Origin: Rhizobium sp. WYCCWR10014 | GTDB taxonomy: Bacteria; Pseudomonadota; Alphaproteobacteria; Rhizobiales; Rhizobiaceae | NCBI RefSeq assembly: GCF_001657485.1 | Contig: NZ_LXFU01000041.1 | Span: 62,001-126,000 of the forward strand | Reading direction: 5' to 3' | Length of the DNA: 64,000 nucleotides | In this document: piece after piece, positions 25,431-33,150 of the stretch | How positions within the stretch are numbered: position 1 is the stretch's first letter | How the letters are laid out: every line of letters starts with the position of its first letter | Notes under the pieces: generated by a model | The model's input: only the letters and a program-made list of their open reading frames with translations | The model's database searches: none | Told to the model about the DNA's origin: nothing | Program-made: the position numbers and the translations under genes

Positions 25431-26918
25431 ATGGCAATCTATTATGTGAATCCTGCGATAGGCTCCAACGGCAACAATGGAACGAGCGAAGACACCCCGT
25501 TCGCATCCTTCTGGGCAGTGGAAAACTTGAAGCTGCAGCCGGGCGACAGCGTGCTGCTCGCCGCCGGAAGCGTGTTCAACGATCAGCTCGACTTGAAATA
25601 TTCCGGCACAGTGAATGCCCCGATCACCATCGGCAGCTACGGGGTCGGCGATGCGCCGGTCATCCATAGCCCCAATGACGGCATCCACAGCCTCTATGCA
25701 TCGAACATCGTCATCGAGAACATCAAGATCTCCGACACCGGCGGCGCGGCCATCTATGGCGGCAGTGTTTCGAACTGGACGGTCCGCAACGTCGAGGTGG
25801 ATCACACCGGACTGGCGGGCAAGTCAGGTTCCATCACCTTCAGGACCGGCTCGAACATCACCATCGAAAACAGCACGATCAACGACGTGAACGGCGACGG
25901 CGTCTGGATCGAAAAAGTCAACGGCGTCAATTTTCTCAACAACACCGTCACCAACGCCCACGGCACCGCGGCAGATGCCGTGCAGATGAACGACAGCAGC
26001 AATATCGTGATCAGCGGCAATTACCTCGACCAGACGGGCGCCGCTACGCCGAAGGGCGTCATCGCGCTCGTTCGGTCCGTAAATGCCTTGGTCGAGGACA
26101 ACGCGATTATCGGTGGTGGCTTCGGGATCGGCGCACAAGCCGGCACCAACGTCACGATCCACGACAACGATATTTCAGGCTATGGCGGTTACAGCTGGTC
26201 TTATGCCATCGGTCTCGGCGACCAAGGCAACACGAGGGACTACGACATTTCAGGCAACTACATCCACGATGGTGTGTGGGGCGTGGTGGTCAGTGCCGCC
26301 GGCACGACCAGTTACGTTCGCGAGGGTATCGAGATCCACAACAACGTCTTCGACGACCTGTCGCAGGCAGCGCTGAAAGTCGACAGGCCGGCATCCGGTT
26401 CCTTCCACGACAATGTCATCGCCAGCGATGTCACGCCCTACAGCATATCTCCTGCCATCATCGCCTCTAACACCTTTCCTGTCAGCAACAACACGACGCT
26501 CGACGAGGCCCAGGCGACGATGCTTGCGAGCAGCGATAGTCTCGCGGTCGGCGATGTGACGGACACGGCGCCTGCGCTTGTCGCAACCCATGACAGCCTG
26601 AAAATCTCGTCCGATCTGGACGCCGCCCATTACGGCAATCTCCTCGAAAACGACAGCTCGGCCAACGGAACCCTGCTGCTTCGCCGTTTCGAGGGCGCAT
26701 TCGTCGACAAGGACGGCGTGACGCTGACCGGCCAATACGGCACCATCCATGTCGACAGTGACGGCGATTACACCTATACGGCCGATGCGGCGAAGCTCGC
26801 CGGACTCAGCGGAGACGTGAGCGACACCTTCCACTACAAGATCTCCGATGGGACTTCGCTGCATTTCGACACGGATACGTTGAGCGTCTCCATCCATGTG
26901 GATGACCTGCTGAGCTGA
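25431..26918 (+). CDS. Secreted right-handed beta-helix protein with cadherin/VCBS-like tail, copy 2
   Basis: A 495-residue paralogue of the preceding gene with the same domain order: YYVNPAIGSNGNNGT at the start, Asn-rich rungs (NIVIENIKISDTGGAAIYGG) and a tail GNLLENDSSANGTLLLRRFE. Many blocks are identical, including VQMNDSSN, GVIALVR, and DNVFDD/NNVFDD followed by LSQAALKVDRPASGSF. Divergence is spread over the whole length and is highest in the linker at 375-400. As in copy 1, no Sec signal is seen and type I secretion is inferred. Catalytic residues cannot be assigned by eye, so binding without cleavage is possible. Confidence 0.75.
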   Translation: MAIYYVNPAIGSNGNNGTSEDTPFASFWAVENLKLQPGDSVLLAAGSVFNDQLDLKYSGTVNAPITIGSYGVGDAPVIHSPNDGIHSLYASNIVIENIKISDTGGAAIYGGSVSNWTVRNVEVDHTGLAGKSGSITFRTGSNITIENSTINDVNGDGVWIEKVNGVNFLNNTVTNAHGTAADAVQMNDSSNIVISGNYLDQTGAATPKGVIALVRSVNALVEDNAIIGGGFGIGAQAGTNVTIHDNDISGYGGYSWSYAIGLGDQGNTRDYDISGNYIHDGVWGVVVSAAGTTSYVREGIEIHNNVFDDLSQAALKVDRPASGSFHDNVIASDVTPYSISPAIIASNTFPVSNNTTLDEAQATMLASSDSLAVGDVTDTAPALVATHDSLKISSDLDAAHYGNLLENDSSANGTLLLRRFEGAFVDKDGVTLTGQYGTIHVDSDGDYTYTADAAKLAGLSGDVSDTFHYKISDGTSLHFDTDTLSVSIHVDDLLS

Positions 26919-26980
26919 TAGGGATGCCGGCAGCAAATGGCGTTGCATCCGGCGGCAGTCCGCCCAGCCCTCGCGAAGTC

Positions 26981-27262
26981 TCATTGGTCGCCGAGCAGGA
27001 TCCTGATGACGTCGACTTCGATTTCCGCGCAGATGATTTCATATTCGGTGATGATTGCGGGATCGGCCGATCTATCCCGGCGCATGCGATCGAGGACGGC
27101 GCAGGCTTCGCCGTAGGCGCCGCATAATTCATATAGATGGGGCTGGCTCGCCGCAACTGCTCTGATCGTTGCTCGCGTCGCAGGCAGCCTCATCATCAGC
27201 CTCGCCAGCCCCTGTTCCGCGGCTTGCCGGGTGAGGTGGGCTACGCCTTCTTTCCTGACCAT
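26981..27262 (-). CDS. Conserved-looking small hypothetical protein
   Basis: A 93-residue protein starting at the ATG at 27262 with GAGGAA eight bases upstream. It reads MVRKEGVAHLTRQAAEQGLA, is mainly helical (RATIRAVAASQPHLYELCGA; YEIICAEIEVDVIRILLGD) and has no membrane segment. Codon usage resembles that of real neighbours. It converges on the second beta-helix gene, 62 bases away. No family is recognised; the helical, acidic C-terminal half suggests a small cytoplasmic oligomer. Confidence 0.6.
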   Translation of the reverse strand: MVRKEGVAHLTRQAAEQGLARLMMRLPATRATIRAVAASQPHLYELCGAYGEACAVLDRMRRDRSADPAIITEYEIICAEIEVDVIRILLGDQ

Positions 27263-27369
27263 GCCGTCATTCCTCGCTGCCTGTGTCCCGATCCAAGGGG
27301 GCACGCAATACTGATCCCCTGACTAGTACGCATGAATGCTGCATCTGGTTTCATGCCGGGGGAAGGATT

Positions 27370-27723
27370 AGAGCCTTTCCGGGTTAGATTGAAGCATTCT
27401 GCCGGAGCAGGTTTTCGTCAGGGCAAAGGCGATTGGCGAAGGGCATACCCCTTGGTACGTCCGAGCCGATCGCCTTTGATCCTGGTGGAAAGATGCCCGG
27501 CCCACCGGCCGCACCGCTTCGCCAAGGCGAAGCGATAAGTGCGTCCGGCGATTCTAAGGCTTGCAGATTTGCCAGGCAAATCTGCGGGAAGGTTGGCTGA
27601 AACGGGTCGGCTGATCGACCGGCCGGCTTGGCCGTAGAGCCGGGCTACGACACGCGCCGGCCGGTCGACCATCCGACTCCGTTTGAGCCAACAGAATGCT
27701 TCAATCTAACCCGGAAAGGCTCT
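27370..27723. repeat. 354-bp MITE-like element with 32-bp perfect inverted ends
   Basis: The left end AGAGCCTTTCCGGGTTAGAT... (27370-27401) is the exact reverse complement of 27692-27723. Inside are more palindromes: CGCTTCGCC-AA-GGCGAAGCG (27516-27535), GCAGATTTGCC-A-GGCAAATCTGC (27563-27585), and arms GATCGACCGGCCGGC / GCCGGCCGGTCGACC (about 27613-27670). It has no convincing gene. No clear target duplication is visible. It sits just beyond the 3' end of the anti-sigma gene and could fold into a large cruciform or end transcripts from both sides. Confidence 0.8.
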
Positions 27724-27749
27724 TGGCGCAGTGCCGCAAACAGCCGGTG

Positions 27750-28394
27750 CTACCAGCGCAGCAGGCGGGGGCTGAGCAGCGCGCCGATTGCGCCGGTCAG
27801 CAGGATGCCGAGCGAATACCAGAGGGTGACGAAGGGCAGGCCGTTTTCCGTGCAGAACCAGGAATAGACCCAGGCGCCGGATGCACCGGCGGCAATGCCG
27901 GCGATGAAGCCTGTGATGCCGAGGTTGCTCGGGGCGCCGCCACGGAGAACCCAGGTATTTGCGATCAGGATCGGCATGGCAAAGGCAAAGATCAGCAGCG
28001 GGCAATGCAGAGCGGAGGAGCCGAGCACCAGCACGGGATAGCTTGCGGCCGGCGACAAAGCGAGCTGGATGACCGCCATGACGGCGAGGGCGAGTATGAT
28101 GGCCGCGGCAATCCCGAAAAAGCGGTCCTCCGAGCCATCCGGGCGGGACAGGCGGTAAACGGCTGCGAAGGCGGCGATTGCAAGCAAGGCATTGTAGGCG
28201 GACTTGATCCAGAAGACCGGCAGCATCAGCGCCTGCGCCATATCGATGCGAAGGCCGAGGACGATAAGCATCAGCAGCAGCGAGACTGCCAGAGCTGGCA
28301 GGATGGCGAGCGCGAAGCGGCGCTCGAGCGCATGTCTCGACACCGGCTTCAGATCCCGGACAAGGCTGTCGATCACGTCCTCAGTCTCTCTCAC
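27750..28394 (-). CDS. nrsF: NrsF/DUF1109-type anti-sigma factor
   Basis: A 214-residue inner-membrane protein with six hydrophobic helices after a short cytoplasmic head (RETEDVIDSLVRDLKPVSR), the layout of NrsF/OsrA/RseF anti-sigma factors. Its GTG start overlaps the sigma factor stop (GTGA), so the two are coupled. Cys131 (ALHCPLL) and Cys181 (WFCTENG) are 50 residues apart, as in the redox-sensing cysteine pair reported for this family. It should hold the sigma factor at the membrane until oxidation or metal stress. In R. etli the equivalent pair is called rpoE4-rseF. Confidence 0.85.
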   Translation of the reverse strand: MRETEDVIDSLVRDLKPVSRHALERRFALAILPALAVSLLLMLIVLGLRIDMAQALMLPVFWIKSAYNALLAIAAFAAVYRLSRPDGSEDRFFGIAAAIILALAVMAVIQLALSPAASYPVLVLGSSALHCPLLIFAFAMPILIANTWVLRGGAPSNLGITGFIAGIAAGASGAWVYSWFCTENGLPFVTLWYSLGILLTGAIGALLSPRLLRW

Positions 28395-28939
28395 ATCCCA
28401 CCTCGCAATCTTGCCGCCAGCGCCTTGATGCCCCTGTGGACGCCGACCTTGACCGCCGATTCCGACTGTCCGGTACGGCTTGCCGTGTCGGCCACCGACT
28501 GCCCCTCGAGCTTGACCTGACGGATAAGCTCCTGCTGGTGCTGCGGCAGGCCGTTCAACAGCCGTTCGACATCCATGCGCGCTGCAATCGCATCCTCCCT
28601 GAAGTCGTCTTCGATCTCCTCGTCCAGTTCCATTTCCGCCTTGTACCGGCTGCCATGCTTTCGGTGATGGTCGATCAGCTTGTAGCGGGCAATCGAGAAG
28701 AACCACGCGGTGAACGGCCGCTCCCTGTCATAGGTCGCCCGGCGCGAATGCAGCGCCAGCAACGTCTCCTGCACGAGATCTTCCGTGTCGGATTTCGCGG
28801 TAGTGCCGATCCGCCCGCCATAATAACCGACGAGCAGGGTTCGCAACGTCACGAGTAAACGCCGGTAGGCTGCCTCGTCCCCGTCGAGGGAAAGAAGCAT
28901 CAGCATTTTCAGTGCTTGTTCCGAATGGGCGCTCGTCAT
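28391..28939 (-). CDS. sigF: ECF RNA polymerase sigma factor (SigF/RpoE4 type)
   Basis: A 182-residue ECF sigma factor. Region 2 includes DTEDLVQETLLALHSRRATY and RPFTAWFFSIARYKLIDHHR. Region 4 has GQSVADTASRTGQSESAVKV. Pairing with a DUF1109 anti-sigma places it in the group of Caulobacter SigF, Bradyrhizobium EcfF and R. etli RpoE4. A GTAACC-N15-CGAA sequence lies just upstream, so it is probably autoregulated. The divergent genes share the same promoter type. The predicted role is to switch on the methionine-rich peptide and molybdoenzyme during reactive chlorine, oxidant or metal stress. Confidence 0.88.
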   Translation of the reverse strand: MTSAHSEQALKMLMLLSLDGDEAAYRRLLVTLRTLLVGYYGGRIGTTAKSDTEDLVQETLLALHSRRATYDRERPFTAWFFSIARYKLIDHHRKHGSRYKAEMELDEEIEDDFREDAIAARMDVERLLNGLPQHQQELIRQVKLEGQSVADTASRTGQSESAVKVGVHRGIKALAARLRGGM

Positions 28940-28955
28940 GTCGTCTGCAATATCA

Positions 28956-28980
28956 TTCGGGTGGATGACGCTTTGGTTAC
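28956..28980 (-). promoter_or_regulatory. ECF promoter for the sigma/anti-sigma operon
   Basis: On the minus strand GTAACC (28980-28975) and CGAA (28959-28956) are separated by 15 bases, close to the GTAACC-N16-CGAA consensus known for Caulobacter SigF. The sigma factor start codon is 17 bases beyond the -10 element. A matching element faces the other way at 29079-29104. Confidence 0.7.
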
Positions 28981-29011
28981 AGGCGGGTTCAAAAAACTTC
29001 CGGCGGCGGTG

Positions 29012-29055
29012 TACAGCGTCCTTAACGCGTCCTCAAAAGACGCGCGGCGCTGTAG
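29012..29055 (+). repeat. Rhizobial palindromic repeat, copy 2 (core only)
   Basis: TACAGCG...CGCTGTAG with inner ACGCGTC...GACGCGC repeats the core of the element at 23053-23095 with few changes. It lies between the two divergent sigma-dependent promoters and may insulate them or fold in either transcript. Confidence 0.7.
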
Positions 29056-29078
29056 CGCTATCACATAAGCGTGAGGCT

Positions 29079-29106
29079 GTAACCGCCTTCGCAAGGGGAT
29101 CGAATT
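29079..29106 (+). promoter_or_regulatory. ECF promoter for the methionine-rich peptide operon
   Basis: GTAACC (29079-29084), 16-base spacer, CGAATT (29101-29106). This exactly fits the SigF-type consensus and mirrors the element in front of the sigma factor gene. The first start codon, at 29167, is 60 bases downstream. Confidence 0.75.
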
Positions 29107-29166
29107 CAGGACTGTGAGCCGTCGGCGAGTGCTGGCGGACATGTCAATCGATCCGAGGAGACCCTC

Positions 29167-29436
29167 ATGACCAAGATCCTTTCCAGCCTTGCCGCCTGCA
29201 CCTTCGTTATCGGCCTGTCGCTTGCCGGCGCCGTCAGCGCCCAAAGCAGCGATGCCATGAAGAAAGACAGCATGAAGACCGACACGATGTCGAAGGACGC
29301 GATGTCCAAGGATGCGATGTCGAAGGACGCAATGGCGACCGGCAGCACCAAGGCCGACTGCATGCACAATGCCGGCATGGAGAGGGACACGATGAAGAAG
29401 GACACGATGATGAAGGCCTGCGACGCGATGAAGTAA
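29167..29436 (+). CDS. Exported methionine-rich MxKDx repeat peptide (MrpX-like)
   Basis: An 89-residue precursor with a Sec signal ending AGAVSA (residue 25). The mature 64 residues contain 12 Met in units such as AMKKD, SMKTD, TMSKD and three AMSKD. GAGGAG precedes the ATG. In Azospira suillum a comparable methionine-rich periplasmic peptide, MrpX, scavenges hypochlorite and is re-reduced by YedY1, under SigF/NrsF control. The same neighbours are present here, so a sacrificial methionine sink is the favoured role. Metal binding by Met and Lys/Asp clusters is an alternative. Confidence 0.8.
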   Translation: MTKILSSLAACTFVIGLSLAGAVSAQSSDAMKKDSMKTDTMSKDAMSKDAMSKDAMATGSTKADCMHNAGMERDTMKKDTMMKACDAMK

Positions 29437-29522
29437 GCTTTAACCGCGGCTGCTGAAACTATTTGGCCGGCGGCCGCGTCCTTTCTCGCGAAGACCTTTC
29501 ATGTCGATCCGGAGGAACTACA

Positions 29523-30365
29523 ATGGCCACGACCGATGCCGGCATGGCGAGCGGACGCACGCTCTTCTACCGCCATGGCCTGCTGGTGCGACTGTCGCAC
29601 TGGGTAAACGTGCTGTGCATGACGGTGCTGCTGTATAGCGGCCTGCAGATATTCAATGCTCACCCGGCGCTCTATTGGGGCCAGTACGGCGCCGACAACG
29701 ATCCGTCCTTCATTTCCATAGAGGCGGAGCAGGAAGGCGATGCGTTGAAGGGTGTCACGCGCCTGGGCGGATTGAGCTTCGATACGACGGGTATTCTCGG
29801 GGTTTCGAATGTCGACGGCGAGGCTGCGGTGCGCGGTTTTCCGAACTGGCTGACCTTGCCGAGCTACCAGGATCTGGCATCGGGCCGACGCTGGCACTTC
29901 TTCTTTGCCTGGCTGTTCGTCATCAACGGCTTCATCTATCTCGCCTATGGTTTTGTCAGCCGGCATTTCCGCCGCGATCTGCTGCCGGCGGCCGAAGAGC
30001 TGAAGCCTTCGCATCTCGGTCGCGAGATCGTCAATCACGCCAGGCTGCGCTTTCCCAGGGGGGCCGAGGCCCGCCACTATAATACGCTGCAGAAACTCGC
30101 CTATGTCGCTGTGATCTTCGTGCTGCTGCCGTTGATGGTTGGAACCGGGCTTACCATGTCGCCGGGCTTCAATGCGGTTGCGCCCTGGCTGCTCGATCTG
30201 TTCGGCGGTCGGCAATCGGCCCGCACGCTGCATTTCCTGACCGCCTTCTCGCTCGTCGCCTTCGTCGCCGTCCATGTGGCGATGGTGCTGGTCTCGGGCG
30301 TGTTCAACAATCTGCGTTCGATGGTCACCGGTTATTACGACATCGGGAAGGGAGGAAAGTCATGA
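29523..30365 (+). CDS. Membrane cytochrome b subunit (b561/DUF4405-like)
   Basis: A 280-residue membrane protein with four or five helices. His residues suited to haem b lie in FYRHGLLVRLSHWVNVLCM and ARTLHFLTAFSLVAFVAVHV. A periplasmic loop of about 100 residues follows the first helix. It starts behind GGAGGA and overlaps the molybdoenzyme gene by ATGA. It would pass quinol electrons to that enzyme, the job YedZ/MsrQ does elsewhere, although the sequence is longer than YedZ and more like thiosulfate-reductase-type cytochrome b. It is probably co-transcribed with the MxKDx gene. Confidence 0.82.
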   Translation: MATTDAGMASGRTLFYRHGLLVRLSHWVNVLCMTVLLYSGLQIFNAHPALYWGQYGADNDPSFISIEAEQEGDALKGVTRLGGLSFDTTGILGVSNVDGEAAVRGFPNWLTLPSYQDLASGRRWHFFFAWLFVINGFIYLAYGFVSRHFRRDLLPAAEELKPSHLGREIVNHARLRFPRGAEARHYNTLQKLAYVAVIFVLLPLMVGTGLTMSPGFNAVAPWLLDLFGGRQSARTLHFLTAFSLVAFVAVHVAMVLVSGVFNNLRSMVTGYYDIGKGGKS

Positions 30366-31138
30366 GCCGCATCATCACCAGACGTCGCTTTCTGATCGGC
30401 GCGACCATGACGGCATCGGCGCTGGGGCTCGCCGGCTGCGATGCCCTCGTCGAAAACGAACGGACGAAATCGGTGCTGAAGATCGCTGAAGGCCTCAGCA
30501 TGAAGACGCAGCGCTTGCTGCTCGGCGACGACGCACTCGCCCGCGAGTTCACCGAAGCCGATATCTCGCCGACCTTCCGCGCCAACGGCACGAGCATGCC
30601 TGATAATGCCCGCTATATCGACTGGATGAACCAGCGGTTTTCGGGCTGGAAGCTCGAGGTCGGCGGGCTGGTCGACAAGCCGATGCAATTGTCGCTGGCG
30701 GAACTGAAAGCCCTGCCGGCCCGCACGCAGATCACAAGGCATGACTGCGTCGAGGGCTGGAGTGCGATCGGCAAATGGACCGGCGTGCCGCTCGGTGCGC
30801 TGCTTCAGACGGCGGGCCTGAAACCCGAAGCCCGCTACATCGTCTTTCACTGCGCCGACGAATACGAAAAGACGCTCGACGGCAGCGGCTGGTATTATGA
30901 AAGCATCGATCTCGTCGATGCGTTCCACCCCCAGACGATCCTTGCCCACAGCATGAACGGTCGCGATCTCGAAGTCGCCCATGGCGCGCCGCTCCGGCTC
31001 CGGGTCGAGCGCCAGCTCGGCTATAAGCAGGCAAAATACCTGACCGGCATCGAAGCCGTCGCCGATCTCGGCCAGCTCTACGGCGGCAATGGCGGCTTTT
31101 GGGAGGATCGCGGTTATGAATGGTATGCGGGCATATAG
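30362..31138 (+). CDS. Tat-exported molybdopterin oxidoreductase (YedY/sulfite oxidase family)
   Basis: A 258-residue protein. It begins with a Tat signal TRRRFLIGATMTASALGLAG followed by Cys26, so LAGC may also be a lipobox. The catalytic domain shows VGGLVDKPMQLSLAELKALP and HDCVEGWSAIGKWTGVPL, in which Cys129 is the expected molybdenum ligand. Together with the cytochrome b it should form a quinol-linked reductase in the periplasm. By analogy with MsrP/YedY1 the substrate would be methionine sulfoxide in the neighbouring peptide. Sulfite oxidase activity cannot be excluded. Confidence 0.85.
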   Translation: MSRIITRRRFLIGATMTASALGLAGCDALVENERTKSVLKIAEGLSMKTQRLLLGDDALAREFTEADISPTFRANGTSMPDNARYIDWMNQRFSGWKLEVGGLVDKPMQLSLAELKALPARTQITRHDCVEGWSAIGKWTGVPLGALLQTAGLKPEARYIVFHCADEYEKTLDGSGWYYESIDLVDAFHPQTILAHSMNGRDLEVAHGAPLRLRVERQLGYKQAKYLTGIEAVADLGQLYGGNGGFWEDRGYEWYAGI

Positions 31139-31238
31139 TCCCCGACCGACATGCCGACCTTGACGCTTTCCTCGTGTCGGGTTCCACGGCCGGAGAGGTC
31201 GTCGTGATCGAGGGTGCGTAACCCCGCCGCTGCCGCGC

Positions 31239-32015
31239 TCAGGCAGAGAGGCCGATGGTGATGGTGGCGGACAGCACGCCGCTATCGAGCTTTTCGAAAT
31301 CGAACATGTGGACGGCCGCATCCTCCGGGATGAGGCCGTCCTCGTCGTTGCGCGTATCGCGGGCAGGGCGCCCGAGATAGTCGGGATGCTCACCATAGAT
31401 GATATCGCTCAGCACATCGTCGAAATAGATCTGGCTGACGAGAAGCTCCTTGCCCTCGACGAGGATACGGCAGTGAACATGCGGCGTGCGGCCCTTGTAC
31501 CATCCGGGATAGGCCGTCAAAAAGCTTGCCTGCCCCTTGGCATCCGTCAGCTGACGGCCGCGGAAGGCAAGACCGCTGATCGCCTCGGCATCGCCGAAGG
31601 TGCACATCTCCGCAGCCTCGCGGCCGGAATAGATGCCGCGGTGATCGGTATGCCAGATTTCGATATCGGCATTTTCGACCGGCCGGCAATCTGTCGCCTG
31701 GACGATCCGAACGGCCAGCCGCAAAGGCAGCCCGGCCTTTCCTTCCGAAACGTCCTGACGGGCCGGGACATTGTTGACGTGGCAGGGGCCAAGGGTCTGG
31801 GCGACGGTCACAACGCAATTCGGACTGGTACGGAAGAGCGGCTCAGGCAGATTTTCCATGGCAACCGACTTTGTGCCGCCGCTTACGAAATCCGTTCCCT
31901 TCCAGTCGAATGTCCTGGCGGCAACAACGACATGCCGCCGCGGCCAGACCGCCACCGCAGCCACCGATGATGCGACAATGGCCGCACCTCCAAGCACAAG
32001 GGTCCGCCTCTTCAT
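31239..32015 (-). CDS. Exported intradiol ring-cleavage dioxygenase
   Basis: A 258-residue protein with an N-terminal signal (KRRTLVLGGAAIVASSVAAV) that could be Tat or Sec. The core carries the non-haem iron ligands of intradiol dioxygenases: Tyr129 (WHTDHRGIYSG), Tyr173, His179 and His181 (GWYKGRTPHVH). The family opens catechol-type rings between the hydroxyls. Known catabolic members are cytoplasmic; exported single-subunit members are less studied and may attack lignin- or plant-derived phenols outside the membrane. It converges on the molybdoenzyme gene, 100 bases away. Confidence 0.85.
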   Translation of the reverse strand: MKRRTLVLGGAAIVASSVAAVAVWPRRHVVVAARTFDWKGTDFVSGGTKSVAMENLPEPLFRTSPNCVVTVAQTLGPCHVNNVPARQDVSEGKAGLPLRLAVRIVQATDCRPVENADIEIWHTDHRGIYSGREAAEMCTFGDAEAISGLAFRGRQLTDAKGQASFLTAYPGWYKGRTPHVHCRILVEGKELLVSQIYFDDVLSDIIYGEHPDYLGRPARDTRNDEDGLIPEDAAVHMFDFEKLDSGVLSATITIGLSA

Positions 32016-32317
32016 CTGTCTTCCTTTACCTCAAGACGCAGGATTTAAGGTGGATGCGCAGGAAACTCCAATTAAATCTGAGCAGAAAGCTTTATGCCTG
32101 TCAGCTCACCGAGCTTGTCCATGAGCTGGAAAGCCGGATCCAGAGCGTCGGCGGCTGGCCTGTGCCGTTCGCGGTGATACCAGTAGCCCACCGCTGGTTC
32201 TGGCGGCGGTATCGTCGCTGACCGCGAGCTATGGGATCTTCCTTTCCTGCGACCCTTGCTCCGGAGATCGAAGCCGGGAGCGTCGGTGAAGCAGGCATTT
32301 TCCCAGCGCGTCAACGA
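32016..32317. other. Intergenic, possible gene remnant
   Basis: About 300 bases. A minus-strand open stretch ends DALDPAFQLMDKLGELTGIK, which looks more protein-like than random, but it has no start signal or recognised family. It may be the end of a lost gene. No promoter or repeat stands out. Confidence 0.3.
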
Positions 32318-33067
32318 TCAGTCTGACATAGACAGCCAGTCGGTGTATCGCAGCGAACCCGCCCGTGCCTCCTTTCGCGGCAGCAATGTGTCGTCGTTCA
32401 GTTCGACGCCGTAGTAGCGCGCGCTGTCGTCGGTCGTGCCCTCGCGCATGTCTTCGTTTGCTGTGAGATGCATACGGGCAATTTCGTCGAGGCCGAACTG
32501 GTCGGGGCCGCAGATCTCTATCGTGTCATTCCCTGCCGCTCCCATCGCCAGTTCGGCCAGGATTTCGGCAACGTTATCGGCAGCGATGGGCTGTATGTAA
32601 GCCGAGGGAAGCCGGAAGCCGTCTCCCTCTGCCGCCATGTCGATCACGCCGCCGATGAACTCGAAGAATTGCGTGGAATGGAGGATGGTATAGGGCCGCC
32701 GCGCTGCCCGGATGAGATTTTCCTGCACCATCTTGGCGTGGAAATAATCGCTTTCGACAAGGCGAGGCGTTCCCACCACGGAAAGGGCGATATAGTGGCC
32801 GACGCCGGCATCGGCAGACGCCGCCAGCAGATTGCGGGTGGAAGCCTTGAAAAACCCCAGCGCGGAGCTGTCGCCGAATGACGCGGCGTTGGTGACGTCG
32901 ATGACGACGTCGGCTCCTGCTGTGACTGATCTCAGGCCTTCTCCCGTCACGCTGTCGACTCCTGTGAGAGACGGGGATGCGCTGACCACTTCGATACCTG
33001 CCTGCTGGAGATCCTCGACGAGCCGCGTGCCGATGCGCCCGCTCGCTCCCATGACCGTGATTTTCAT
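32318..33067 (-). CDS. NAD(P)-binding NmrA-like oxidoreductase
   Basis: A 249-residue atypical SDR. MKITVMGASGRIGTRLVEDL is the nucleotide-binding strand-turn-helix. IALSVVGTPRLVESDYFHAK and YTILHSTQFFEFIGGVIDMA are shared almost motif for motif with the gene at 33687-34442, so the two are paralogues. The catalytic Tyr-x3-Lys is present only loosely (YFHAK). Such proteins are often redox sensors or quinone reductase-like. It is the last of three minus-strand genes with a cupin between the paralogues. Confidence 0.8.
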   Translation of the reverse strand: MKITVMGASGRIGTRLVEDLQQAGIEVVSASPSLTGVDSVTGEGLRSVTAGADVVIDVTNAASFGDSSALGFFKASTRNLLAASADAGVGHYIALSVVGTPRLVESDYFHAKMVQENLIRAARRPYTILHSTQFFEFIGGVIDMAAEGDGFRLPSAYIQPIAADNVAEILAELAMGAAGNDTIEICGPDQFGLDEIARMHLTANEDMREGTTDDSARYYGVELNDDTLLPRKEARAGSLRYTDWLSMSD

Positions 33068-33150
33068 CTGCTTGTTTCCTCTGTTGTGCTCGCTTTTTAC
33101 TCGACGTCATCCTCGGCCTTGTGCCTGACATTTGCTGCACCCGCTCCAGA

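Noticed and set aside
27696..28520. 274-codon plus-strand frame starting inside the MITE-like element
   Set aside because: It starts in the terminal inverted repeat and then runs antisense to the anti-sigma gene. Composition is Gln/Asp/Arg-rich and no family is seen.
29233..29350. Short tandem DNA repeats that could suggest a CRISPR or satellite
   Set aside because: They are 15-base units in frame, coding for the MxKDx peptide. There are no spacers.
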